From contig JBAIAC010000018.1 of NCBI GenBank assembly GCA_037349315.1, positions 2,418,001 through 2,482,000 on the forward strand: a DNA stretch of 64,000 bases, written 5' to 3'. The DNA is from Chelydra serpentina (taxonomy: Eukaryota; Chordata; Testudines; Chelydridae). The notes beneath the pieces are model-generated. The model ran no database searches and was not told the DNA's origin. It worked only from the letters and a program-made list of their open reading frames with translations. Of the stretch, positions 1 to 11,714 are shown piece after piece (position 1 is the first letter of the stretch; each line of letters opens with the position of its first letter). The translations under genes and the position numbers were made by a program.

Positions 1-843
1 GCCCCTTCACAGACTGTCAATGCCACTCCTGAGTTGCTGCCCTCTCTTTCCCAGAGCCTGAATGTACTGTTTGCAGAACATTCCTACATTCAGCTTATGA
101 TGAAATAAATTTGTTAGTCTCTAAGGTGCCACAAGTATTCCTTTTCTTTTTGCATTCCTACCTCCTGATACCCCAGAAGCAAGGATTTAAGCTTGAGTCT
201 GAATCACTGATCCCTTTTTATGGTGGTGTTGAGTTTTGTTACGAACTCTATTCTGTTATTAATGACAGGTAGCCCATAGTGCTGCCATGAGATGAAGAAA
301 CCAGTCACAAAGACCTTTTAAAGGCCTCTTTCAGTGAAGATTTTAATCAATAACTTACACTTATTTAGCTTATCCAGTGCTTTAAAGGGATTGATTTTGC
401 GTTCTGCAGCAAAGCACTTCAATGGTCCTGTAGGAGTTAATGGTGCAATCCTGTAGCACCATTGCAAATTATGATGCTTTTCCTAAAGGTGCAGGCACCT
501 CTGACACAAAGCAGAGTTGAACATATAGGGTGGAATTTTCAAAAGAACCCAAGTGACTTCAGTATCACTGGGACTTGTGCTACTAAGTCCCAACCATGTT
601 GCATAATAGCCTAGAGAATAAAGTTCTGCCAGGGTGGAAAAATATGGTCTAGATGATGTTTTGTTTAGCTGTACTCCCAATACACAAGCTCAGTGTATAT
701 GAACTGGTAAATAACGCATACTGCTGAATTTATTTGTTTGTTTGCAATAGTTTGTTTTATGAAAGGAAGAGAACATGTTTGAAATGTACGAGCTAATAAC
801 TATGGCTACAGTTTTGCAGAGGGATTCTCAATCATCGACTTTG
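1..843. other. No gene; mostly unrecognised sequence
   Basis: Apart from the short retroposon tail at 90-154 I recognise nothing here. The open frames present are short and show no family motif. Confidence 0.5.
90..154 (+). mobile_element. Retroposon 3' tail fragment (possibly Penelope-like)
   Basis: The segment around AATAAATTTGTTAGTCTCTA and the following GGTGCCACAAGT phrase match the tail of the fragment at 18762-18866. I know this tail as very common in turtle genomes. Assignment to Penelope-like elements is a guess: related tails usually follow a hammerhead-like core, and no such core is present in this copy. Confidence 0.4.
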
Positions 844-848
844 GTAAC

Positions 849-1420
849 TGTGACGAAATAGGACTGTTAATGTTTTCCCTGAGTACTGTGTGGCTGCCTC
901 GGTTTCCCTATGCAGTGCTTGAGTATCTAGGTGGTGGGACAAGGGTGCATGATTGTTACAGAGCCCTAGGGCAGGGGCCTGGACACAGAGAATGGCCGAC
1001 ACACTCTGTCTCCTAGCAACAGATGGCCCCGGCTCCCCCCCTGCAAAGGTGAGAGCTGAAGGTGTTGGAACAAAGGGATCAGGTGACCTCCTGGCCCGGG
1101 AAGGAGACAAAGGGAGAGGCGGGGCTGGACAGTTTCAGTTTGAGGCTGGCTGGGGAACATGGAGGGAAGCGCAGACAGAGTCTGGCCTCCCTGCCCCCCT
1201 TTTAGAGCTGTGGGGTAAAACGCAGGGAGCCCCAGGCTGGGGTCTAAGGTCCCTGCCCCCCGGAAGGGCCCGAGTGAGGGGTCCTGGTTGTACTGACAAG
1301 CTCTGTTTGGACTGTGTTCCTGGCATCTCTAATAAACCTTCTGTTCTACTGGCTGGCTGAGACTCCCAGTGAATCCGGGGAAGAGGGGCGCATGCGCTGA
1401 CTCCCCCACACTCTGTCACA
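849..1420 (+). mobile_element. Solo LTR of an endogenous retrovirus or LTR retrotransposon
   Basis: The element starts TGTGACGAAATAGG and ends CTCTGTCACA, so it has TG...CA ends. It is flanked by the direct repeat GTAAC at 844-848 and 1421-1425. It is 572 bp long and GC-rich relative to its surroundings, with an AATAAA signal at 1331-1336 that supports plus orientation. No internal gag, pol or env sequence adjoins it, so it is a solo LTR. The 135-codon frame at 953-1360 lies wholly inside the LTR and is not a gene. I recognise the sequence as a common turtle LTR from memory; the retroviral class is not determined. Confidence 0.85.
1331..1336 (+). promoter_or_regulatory. Polyadenylation signal of the LTR
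   Basis: AATAAA lies about 90 bp before the LTR's 3' end, a position compatible with an R-region poly(A) signal. Confidence 0.5.
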
Positions 1421-1425
1421 GTAAC

Positions 1426-3904
1426 CATGGAGAGTCCCACTGAAGTCAGTGGCAATGGTCAAAGCTACATTTATGCAGAGCTGGTTTAAAGTAGATAAAG
1501 AGCAATGCTTAAAATTATTTTAAAATATTTATGTAAATTCACCAGCTGCTGAGTTCAGCCTGTGCTGCTGAACTTCACCCAATTTTAGGGGTGGGAAATG
1601 TGGGAGTGGCATAATGTGGAACACAGTATCGGGGAGAAGTGAACTGGGAGAGACAGGAACTGGGTGTAAAGCACAGGGTGGCAGGAAGCTGTGCTGTTGA
1701 CTCTTAAAAAGGAGACAAGGAGTAGATTGATGGATGGGGAATAGGAGTAAGGCAAAGTTAAGCTTGTGAGAGTGGTGTGATAGTAAAGATAGCTTTATTG
1801 GTGAGTTAAATAACTACAACAAAACCTCAAATTCAGCTTAAGGTTTCTCTCCAAGCTTGACTATCATTAGTGTTTTCCCTACACTTTTTGTCTCAGTTCC
1901 TAGTGTGTCTGTATCCAGAGAGACTCCAACCCCTCTTCAACCTAGTTGGAGCTAACAGGATCCAGCAGCCGGCATGAATTAGAAGAAGTTGTCATGTCTT
2001 TTTGCATGGTTCTAGCAGTTAGTTCGGGGTGAGTCAAAGAGAGAGGTCTGCATTCGAGTGTAGGGTCCTAGAACCTGCCATGCTTTTATAGCATCCTTGA
2101 TAGTAATCAGAGCAGAGAAACCAAGTGTTTGGAGCCTAGAGGTGCAATTAGGATTGAATCTCATTGAATCTCAGGTTGTTTTGCGAAACTTTCAATGGCA
2201 TTGTCTGTATGGTATTTCTTCTACAGATAAATAGACTCCAGTTTCTAGGACTGTCAAGCCAGGGACTTAAGTGAGATGTATTACACTTCCTTTAGGAAAT
2301 CAATGCATTATTAATTTTTCCCCAGTGTTTTTTTAATTGAAAATAAAATTAAAGGTGAAGTAATTCCTGCCATTGAGTGATTGCTTTCAGATAACTATTA
2401 ATTCTTAGCTTCCTTAATATTAATAAAATAATTTAAAAGATTGTGAGAGTGACTGAGGAATCAGACCTACATTAGACCCAGGATGTGTCAAGTTATTTCA
2501 AGAAATTAATGTTGGACTGTAACATGAATGTCCAAGTTGAAATAAAGACAGACAAATAAAAAAAACTGATTTGGTCATTTTGAGTTGGAAAAAGTCATTT
2601 TTGTTTAATGACTATATGCTGAACTTCTGGAGATAAGCAAGAATATACAGTCTGGTGTCAGATTGCCTTCAGTAATTGTGTGCGTTCTCTAGGAAAGATG
2701 TACAATGGATCAGCATAGGTCGATTGCAAGGGAATAAAGATTAATTAAATATTACTACATAGCATCTCTTAGAAGCTGAAATTTGGTATTAGCTGTCACT
2801 TGTTTATGTAACAATAAATGTGGGTACGTATTACCAAACATGAGAAACAAGATGTCTATTTGGTTATGGAGTCACTGGCTTCTGTTCACCTTGTTTTGCC
2901 TATGTCAAATACTTGGATTAGACTTCCACAGAGTCCTCTCTTCTCCTTTATCACTGAAAAGCACCACTAATCATTCAGAATAGTCTGCTGGCTAGCTCAT
3001 TCTATATATATGCAGAATAATCAACCTGGGCGTGATAATAAGAGGTGCTGACTGACTGCAGGTCTCATTGACTTCAACATCCACTTCAAGTTGACCACTT
3101 CATAAAATCAGGACCTATGACTGATTTGTATTTCAAGACAGTTGTCACCAACCCACCCTTAGCCCACTGTGTATATCCATAAAAACACCATACACGTTAG
3201 GAGGATTATGTGATTAACTTTTGTGCCATGTTCTCTGCAAATCTGCAGTATTTAAAGTGTGCTAAGCAGTAACTGTGTTACGTATTAACTGTTCTAACAA
3301 TAGGGTGAAAGTTGTCTGTTGCCTCTGAAACCTTACGTATTCTGGAAAGCAAAGCAGGTCATACCTGTTAATAAAATGTGACAGACAACAAGGGACCTAA
3401 GTCCAAGCCTATTTTTGCCTTCTCTGCACACTGAATGTTGGTGTCCTACGTGATTAACAGAGAGGGAGAGAGATAAGCTCTTGTGAGTTCATGCTAGCAA
3501 TGCTCTGTGACAATTCAGAATAATATGCAGAGTGAGTATTGCTTATTCCATTATATGGAAGAACTTGAATATCTTTTTTTTTTTAAGTTACCTGAAAAAA
3601 TAGCTGAGGAATGGAGAGTGGTAGGAGCCACGGACATTATTACTGTCTTATCCTAGAATGTCAGTTTGAGACAAGTGCACTCAGAGAATCTGCAATCTAA
3701 ATGAAAGGACTCTCCTGTAAGAAGCAGTCGAAGGCAGTATTTTTTTTTTAAAGACTAATAAATCCTCCTTAAGGAATCAGTTCTTGAGGAATTAATGTTG
3801 TATGCCACACTGCACAGTACATACAGGCAGATATTGTCCTTGCACAAGAAAGCTACTATATATTAGACAAGGGAATAGACAAACAGTGCTGCACCGTATG
3901 ATAG
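1426..3904. other. No gene seen
   Basis: AT-rich sequence with no recognisable coding domain. A weak inverted-repeat relic of the 'GATTTTCAGAGGTGCTGA' type may lie at about 3028-3120. Nothing else can be supported. Confidence 0.5.
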
Positions 3905-4571
3905 TGTGGCAGAGCTCCGATCTTGTCCCTGTGGGTCCCGCACTTCTAGGCGGTTTATGCTAGCCTCAGAGGATGGTGAGAGAACTCCCTCAGTCCCTGT
4001 TGTCCCTCTGGGCTTATTGCAGAGCAGTTTAGCCTCCTGTCCTGCCAGAGGCCTGTCTTCTCCTTGTAGTGGCAGGTTGGTGGGGGGAACCCAGGCCCGC
4101 CCTCTACTCCGGGTTCCAGCCCAGGGACCCTAATGGTAGCAGCTGTTGGCAGCCGACCTCTCACTGCCAGAGTTGCTACAATTCCCTTGGCCACTTCCCC
4201 ACAGCTCTCCCGCTTCTCCCTTCTTCACCCTTACCTTAGGACTCCCTTACTAATGGCTTGAGAGTTGCCTTATTTACTCAGCCCTTCAGTAGTAGCGGCA
4301 GCACTTCCTCTCCTCTGGCTCCCTGGCTCTTCCTCAGCCTGACTGGAGTGAGCCCTTTTATATGCTCAGAAGAGCCTTAATTAGGGTCAGGTGTTCACAT
4401 CACCTTAATGGCCTCACCTGAGTCTTTGCAGGTTAATTAGAGTCAGGTGTTCTCATTAGCCTGGAGCAGTCCCTGCTCTGGTCAGTCAGGGAACAGAAAA
4501 CTGCTAACCCAATGGCCAGTATATCTGCCTTCTACTATTCTGTTGTACCCAACTGGCCTGGGTCTATCACA
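3905..4571. mobile_element. Solo LTR with 4-bp target duplication
   Basis: The element begins TGTGGCAGAGCTCC and ends GGTCTATCACA. It is flanked by ATAG at 3901-3904 and 4572-4575. Its 667 bp are clearly related to the truncated LTR at 33853-34490: both contain a GGGGGAACCC...GGCCCGCCCTCTACTCC block, 'CAGCCCAGGG', and a near-3' block reading CAGGGAACAGAAAACT. A 4-bp duplication is usual for gammaretrovirus-like insertions. No internal viral genes are present. A TATA-like TTTTATAT lies at 4356-4363, but orientation is not certain. Confidence 0.8.
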
Positions 4572-4575
4572 ATAG

Positions 4576-7500
4576 TCAAATACAAGGTAGTGCATTCAGG
4601 AGTTTTAAAATTAGCATAATGAATTGTTTTCCTTGTAAATTGTCAAAAGGCTACTTGAAAGAAATACATGTTAAGGATGGGACTTGAGTGAAAAATGGAT
4701 AATAAAGTGAGGAGAGGATTGGCTAAACTGTGCATAGTGCAAGAGAGCTCTGAAATTGAGTTAAGCTTTTTACACTGTAAGAGAAAAATGTATAAAAGTC
4801 ACATAAATATCCTTCCTCAAGTCAGCACACGAACCTATAGAGGGATTGTCATTGTCTAGTAGAATTCTCTTGGGCTGGTTCACAAAATTGGTGTTAAGGA
4901 TAGTTTCTGTAGAGCACCTTTATCTATATCAAAGCCTATAGAACATTTTCCAGAAGGGATTATTTGATGAAAAAAAGCCCAGTCTGCGATGAATATTATT
5001 TATTCATAATGAATTATTTGACCACTGCTAGTTTCAAGGTACTAAACCTTTGTGTTGCTGAAGGATGTTGAGATTCTGAATGACCAGCTGCCTAGGTATT
5101 AAAAAGCATATCACTTTTACATATAGTGGAAAAGCTCAGAGTAAAGACTCAAATATTTAAGGCCCGTGTTACTGACCATATTGCCAGCACCTTTTAACGT
5201 GCCTTAAAAGAACAGGCAGAAGTACTTTGATCTTCCATAGTTAATGTCAAAAGGATTCATTAACTTAAATTAAAGAGAATCAGATCTTTCTTGAACAGAC
5301 AGCAAATCTGAAAACTCTTCAGTTTTGCAGGCCCTTCAGTAAAACTCCGTGTAGTACGCTTTGACCCGCACGAGAATTGCTTGTTGTGCCATTGCAGAGG
5401 CATTCAAATAATTTGAGTGGTAACCCTAATCTAATTCACCGAGCTGGATCTCTTAACTGAGATTTGTTCCTATTCAAATGAACACATTAGGCCAATCCCT
5501 GGCCCAGGCTGGAGCAGCACAAATGTGCCATAAATCAGGTGTATGAGAGAGCTGAGGATATCCCCGTGTTGGGGAATACCCAGGACACGTGACATTAGAC
5601 CACTGCAGGAAAAAGGGTGTGGTGGCCATGAATGACAGCTTTTTGAGGACAATTGCTAACCAAATCTCATTATTAGCCCTAGACGTAGCCGGTGAGGGAA
5701 CATGAAGGTGATACGGTGTGTATGTATTGTTTTAAAAGGTTTCATCACATTTTTCATCAAATACATCTTGAAAAATCGTATGGAATTTAATAGTAGAAAC
5801 TACTTTAAAAATCTATACTGTCAAAGAATGACAACCTCATCATAGGTTTTATAACCCTTCCTATTGAACTCTGTAGAAGGGATATAATCCTCTACCAAAC
5901 TAGAATTTTTGCATAAGGGATTATTTGTGAAAAACATTAATTATGTGAACAGTTCTATTTTAAACACCTTTGTCTGTCTAGTTCTGTCACTAGTAGAAAT
6001 CTCAATCAAAACATATTACCTCATTTTTAAAAGAAACCAAACTTGAAATGTTGTGGAACATCTGTGAAGGAAATGATTACATGGCCTCACCCTATAGGAG
6101 TTAAATTTAGTTGTGGGAGGTCGGGGGACTGTCCTATAGTGCATATCCTTCTCTGAATTGTAGTCAATGCTAACTTTGCCAAAATGTCTTGCCTTTCTGC
6201 TTTAGGGATATTTTCTAAAAATCTGCCATCATTGTTAAAACTGGTTCAGCTCCATCAGTGTTAACAATACCGAGATCACTAGTCTAAATGCCCCATTGGC
6301 TGCCACAGGTATTTTTACCAGCCTTTCAGTTAGACTAGCTCTGAACAAGATTACATGTCTTGTTGATAAAAACACCTGCAGCTGCTGGCAGCCCATCCAC
6401 ACGAGGGTTCCCAATGTTGAAAACATTTAGAAAATGAGTGTAGACAGGGATTCTGTCGTGGACCTTCATTGCATTGGCAAGTGCAAGACCTTTGAAACTA
6501 GTGCTGAGATTAACAAGAGTGAAGGAGCTGTCGTCGTTGTGGTCTTGGGGATGTAATGTGACCATATCAGTTTCCTGAAGGCACATATTAGATGCATCAG
6601 AATTCTACTGATCTTTCAATTTGCCAATTGGTATATAGGTTTGGGACTTTCTAAGCACAACGGTTGAACTTCGAAAAAATTTCTATTGGCAGGAAAGTTG
6701 AGTTCTACTTGTAAACCTCATACGTATAGGAAATATCTCAAACTGTCAAAAACTTTGGAACAGGTAGAAACAGGTATTTTATAGTATACATATGTTGAAG
6801 GAAAGAGAAAAAGAAAAACAAGGTTGACTGTTAAAGCCTAATCATGTTGTTCCTGGAGGGGAAATAACTGATACATTATCCATCTGAATTGCAAGTTGAG
6901 GGCTTAAAGTTCAATTAACTCCTGTCTACTGGGACACTTGATTTTTTTTCATTAGATTACAGTTGTAAAATTGACAAATCTGAAAGCCAAATAACTTTTA
7001 CTTGAACTGTGAGATATGTGACACCCAAGAAAGGATTAATCAGTTATGAGTTACTGCTAGGTAATAATGTCAGGACTTTAAGGGTATAATCACCTAATAA
7101 GATTCTCTTCTCATACAATACTTTCTTGTTTCATTGATTAAGTGTGTTGTCACTCAGTGTCCTTCTGGGAGACTTGTATGGGTGTAGTTCTGAAATAATC
7201 TAGCATGTTCTCTATCTTGACTGTCCTCTGTTAATAAAGCTGTTACTGTCTGTTGTTGGGTTTTTTCAAGACATTTTTAATCTACATTTATTCCAAGCAC
7301 AGTGTTTGCTCCGATACTTCAGTTTTTCTATCTCATTTTCTCATGGAGGTTGTAGTTTCCCACAGTACTGTATCACATCATTAAAACTTGTCCATAGCAG
7401 AATGAAGTGGTCGTGTACTTTAAGAGGTGGAGTGGTTTCAGGTGAACAGTATAAAATGTTCATGTCATTCCTAATGGTTCTAAATTTCTGAGACAATTTT

Positions 7501-8435
7501 TTGTTTTGTCTTGTACAAGAGCATACAATCTCATCTAAATCAAAGGACAAGGTGATTATTTCCATACCTTGCAGGAGATGCTGAATTATTCACAGGTTTA
7601 GACTCTCAATCTATCAAAAGTTGTAGACACGCAAAGGTGAGCTTGAATGGCAATGCATTATGCAAAATATAAAGGAATTATGACATTTAAATTAACTAAA
7701 GGAGTGAAAATTGAAGGAAACATGGCATGCAATTGGATACAATACTAACGTTTAACTATGGGGGGGGGTTATAATTTATGTACCAGTTTAAGCCTTAAAG
7801 TGATCTGTTTGGTTGTCTTAGCTTTGCTCTAAGATGAGCTAGTTAGTCCCAACAAAAAACAAATCCCCATCAAATTATATTTGAAAACAGTTTTGTAGAA
7901 TTAGAAGCCCTTTGATCATGAGAGCCCCAGCAGTGAAATAAAACAGTGTAGAAGTTGAATTATTAATTTATGGGAAGAGGATGGACTTTGCTAGCCATTA
8001 CTGTGTTACTGTAGTGTGAGCAGTACTGAGAAATCTACACTGTGAGAATCTTGATATGGTTATAAGCCTACATAGTTACTGAAATCTTTTCATTAAATAT
8101 ATTATAGTTTTGTTTTGAAAAATTGCACTGATTCACATAATAAAATATTCCAAAACAAAAAACTGCATTTTTAATGAAAATTTCATCATTTTGATGCCAA
8201 CCATTTAAAAATAGTTTTATTCATGTTATAAGATATAAAGTTATCTCTAACACCAACATTTTAAATTCGTAGGCTTTTGGTTGAAGACTCTCATGCTTAG
8301 AGCTCTATGACCTACTTGCAACAGTAAAATTAAGCATTAGTGTAAGTGTTTATAGGATCATGGCCTAGTTAACCAAACAAGTTTTTCTGTGGCACTCTCC
8401 CTTTCATGTAGTAACCTCTCCATCTTTCTCCTGGC

Positions 8436-8437
<2 letters not shown>
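4576..8437. other. No gene seen; possible MITE relic near 6230-6560
   Basis: The sequence is mostly unique-looking and AT-rich. The segment at about 6230-6560 contains phrases such as GTGTAGACAGGGATTCTG that resemble turtle inverted-repeat DNA transposons of the 'GTCTACACT' type, but I could not find matching ends. The two short minus-strand frames there show no domain. Confidence 0.35.
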
Positions 8438-8487
<50 letters not shown>

Positions 8488-8488
8488 G
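8438..8488. repeat. Compound (GT)n(GA)n microsatellite
   Basis: About 14 GT units run directly into about 11 GA units. Frames crossing it give runs of VCVC or THTH and RERE and are not genes. A second tract of the same compound type and order lies at 55575-55616. Confidence 0.95.
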
Positions 8489-8606
8489 CTGACTACATCA
8501 CCTGTCACGGTCCCTGCCAGACCCATACTTCTATGATGTATCGTCTCAGGCACTACCAGTGGAATTGGTTCACTTTTCGTTGGTCCTGATGCTGTCTGAA
8601 CTTGCA

Positions 8607-9955
8607 TAAAATCATAGGACTGGAAGGGACCTCGAGAGGTCATCTAGTCCAGTCCCTTGCACTTATGGCAGGACTAAGCATTATCTAGACCATCCCTGTC
8701 AGGTGTTCGTTTAACCTGCTCTTAAAAATCTCCAATGATGGAGTTCCACAACTTCCCTTGACAATTTATTCCAGTGCTTAACCACCCTGACAATTAGGAA
8801 GTTTTTCCTAATGTCCAACCTAAACCTCAATTGCTGCAATTTAAACCCATTGCTTCTTGTCCAGTCCTCAGAGATTAAGAACAACAATTTTCCTCCCTCC
8901 TTGTAACAATCTTTCGTGCACTTGAAAACTGTTATGTCCCCTCTCGGTCTTCTCTTTTTCCAGACTAAACAAACCCAATTTTTTCAGTCTTCCCTCATAG
9001 GTCATGTTTTCTAGACCTTTAATAATTTTTGTTGCTCTTCTCTGGACTTTATCCAATTTGTCCACATCTCTCCTGAAATGTGGCACCCAGAACTGGACAC
9101 AATACTCCAGTTGAGATCTAATCAGCATGGAGTAGAGCAGAAGAATTACTTGTCGTATTTTGCTTACAACACTTCTGCTAATACATCCTAGAATGATGTT
9201 CGCTTTTTTTGCCACAGCATTACACCGTTGACTCATATTTAGCTTGTGGTCCACTATGACCCCCAGATCCCTTTCCGCAGTACTGCTTCCTAGGCAGTCA
9301 TTTCCCATTTTGTATGTGTGCAAGTGATTTTTTCTTCCTAAGTGGAGTACTTTGCATTTGTCCTAATTGCATTTCATCCTCTTTACTTCAGACCATTTCT
9401 CCAGTTTGTCCAGATCATTTTGAATGATAATCCTATCCTCCAATGCACTTGCAACCCCTTCCAGCTTGGTATTGTCCGCATACTTAATAAGTGTTCTCTC
9501 TCTGCCATTATCTAAATCATTGATGAAGGTATTGAACAGAACCAAACCGAGAACTTATCCCTCTGAGACCCCACTCATTATGCCCTTCCAGCATGACACT
9601 GAACCACTAATAACTACTCTCTGGGAACAGTTTTCCAACCAGTTATGCACCCATCTTATAGTAGCTCCATCTAGGTTGAATTTCCCTAGTTTGTTTATGA
9701 GAAGGCCAAGCAAGACAGTATCAAAAGCTTTACTAAAGTCAAGATATACCACGTCTACCACTTCCTCCCTATCCACAAGGCTTGTTACCCTGTCGAAGAA
9801 AGCTATCAGGTTGGTTTGACATGATTTGTTCTTGACAAATCCATGCAGACTGTTAATTATCTTATTATCGTGTAGATTTTTGCAAATTGATTGATTAATT
9901 ATTTGTTCTATTATCTTTCTGGGTACAGAAGGTAAGCCGACTGATCAGTAATTCA
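8607..9955 (-). mobile_element. CR1 LINE, 5'-truncated, with decayed reverse transcriptase
   Basis: This is the 3' part of a CR1 retrotransposon on the minus strand. Three minus-strand pieces in order (9776-9555, 9545-9363, 9323-8868) give the fingers and palm 'YLDFSKAFDTV', the catalytic box as YADN instead of YADD, and the C-terminal 'ERDLGVIVDHKLNMS' and 'KVQRRATKIIKGLE' regions. The untranslated end reaches 8607. Frame breaks separate the pieces, and the second catalytic Asp is replaced by Asn, so it is inactive. The tail (ATCATAGGACTGGAAGGGAC) differs from the copies at 21044 and 39735, which suggests a different CR1 subfamily. The 5' end is lost; an unrelated repeat begins at about 9960. 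Confidence 0.93.
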
Positions 9956-9959
9956 AATA

Positions 9960-10625
9960 TAAACTCTACTTTTTTACTCCTTGCAAAATTCTGTGCACAA
10001 TATTTTAAAATTCTGCATATTTTATTTGCAAAATAACACTATCACATCAGTTTCAATTATTTTAGTAATTTATTTCAAAATACCTCTCAGCAACTATGTC
10101 TGTAACAATACAGACACACAAAATTCCCCCAGCGGTAGAGAGTTAAAGAAACCCCTATGGTAACCCAGTTCCTATTTCTCTGCCTCTGCTTCACAGAGTC
10201 CAGCTGCGAGCCCCACCACGACCAGATACCTCCATTCCCTCCTCCCAGAGCCCAGCCATAGGGCACCCCCCAGCCCAGACACCCACATTCCTTTCCACTC
10301 AGACCCCAGGGATCCAGAGGGAGTAACAGCCTGATGCTGGGTCGTGGGCATATATGGAGTTTCCTCCATGCCACCTGCTTCATTCAGAGAATACTGGGAA
10401 CTGCAGCTGCCGAGATCTCTCCAGCTCCAACCCGTCCCACCCCCGCCAGCAGTTTTTTTTATTTGTGAGCTGGTGAGCAGGGCTTTGCCCGGTCCAGTGG
10501 CCCTTGGTGGCAGCCAGAAGCTCTGCAGCACCAATTCTGGGGGAGGGGAAAGGAAATTCTGTGCAGAACATTAATTCAGCACAAATTCTGCAATGTGTAG
10601 TGGCACAGAATTCCCCCAGGAGTAC
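9960..10625 (-). mobile_element. Unclassified turtle interspersed repeat
   Basis: The right edge reads AGAATTCCCCCAGGAGTAC; in the minus direction the repeat begins GTACTCCTGGGGGAATTCTG. The left part is AT-rich (AAAATTCTGCGCAC-like phrases) and the middle at about 10170-10540 is GC-rich. I remember this sequence as abundant in turtle genomes but cannot classify it. Several overlapping open frames on both strands come from the GC-rich middle and are not genes. Confidence 0.55.
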
Positions 10626-11630
10626 TTTTTGAATCTTTTTACCACTGATGTAAAAAGAAATACTCTGAAAGTGGTGTGTGCCCAATTCCTCTAATTTACT
10701 TTTCATCATTACAAGCATATCGTGGAAAAATTACCTTGGGATATATTTTGATGTACTTTGATAAACGCTGCCGGGAGTTACATATTCAGAGGGAGAGAAC
10801 AATGCCTCTTAGCCCCAAAAGTGGTCTGTGAATAAACTCACTTATTCCACTGAAGTGCATCAGTATTACTTGTGTTATTTCAGTGATGCTTAATTTTTAA
10901 AATATTCCAGATTAATTTTCTTAGATGCCTTAAATTATGATTTAGTACCAGGTAAACACAATCATTGTTTTTTACCATCTGGATAAACATTGTGCCTTAC
11001 CTAAGCAACCATTGGAGCCATTCTTTCCAAGCAACTTCTAAAACCTGACTGGGGAAAGGGTGTTTTCAAATTAGAAAAAAATTAATTGTATTTTAATCTT
11101 AAGTACATATTTATTTTTAACATCATGATATAAATATTTACTGCCAGAGCCCAGGTGTTTTTGGTTTTATTTTATCATTAGGGAGTATTTCTGAGTATTG
11201 TTTACCAAACACAGAATAAAAAAAATAAGCTGTTGTAACACTGGGTGACAGGCAGTAACAATTATGATGCTTATGAATCTGTGATCATGTATTGTGGTAG
11301 CAGCAGTTTTGAGATATTATATGTGAAAACAGTTGGGAAGTTTAAAAAATAAGGTGAAAATTGGATTGTGTTCATCTTACAATGAAAATATTCTGGTAGG
11401 ATGCGGAGTGTTCGACACTAGGTAAAGAGGTATTAACTGGTAACCTGGTAATATTGTTAATATATGTTCTGAATATGTGAAAAGGAACCTGTTTTGCAAT
11501 AGGTATTTGTTCATAAGAAAAATAAAGTGAGTGAGCTACTAATGATTGTCCTTCTGTATCTTCATTTAAAAAAGTACAGGGAAAGTACAATCAATCTTTT
11601 GTTTAGGAAATGTCATTAATGTAGATGATG
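10626..11630. other. No gene seen
   Basis: AT-rich sequence without a recognisable repeat or coding domain. Confidence 0.5.
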
Positions 11631-11632
11631 AT

Positions 11633-11706
11633 GGGTGGGATTTTCAAAAATGGGACCCTAAATCGCAATTTAGGCATCTAAATAAGTGGCCTCATTTTCA
11701 AATACT
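11633..11706. repeat. Short inverted-repeat (MITE-like) fragment
   Basis: The phrase GGGATTTTCAAAAATGGGAC, then TTTAGGCATCTAAATAAG and CCTCATTTTCAAA, has the half-palindromic layout of a common turtle MITE. Related fragments occur at about 14760-14850 and 49970-50070. Confidence 0.4.
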
Positions 11707-11714
11707 GACTGCCC

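Noticed and set aside
953..1360. 135-codon plus-strand frame, one of the longest in the window
   Set aside because: It lies wholly inside a solo LTR with defined ends and target duplication, and shows no protein motif.
8389..8643. Frames with VCVC/RERE or SLSLS/THTH runs
   Set aside because: They are translations of the GT/GA microsatellite.
10087..10718. Cluster of overlapping frames on both strands
   Set aside because: GC-rich middle of an unclassified repeat; no frame is favoured over the others.
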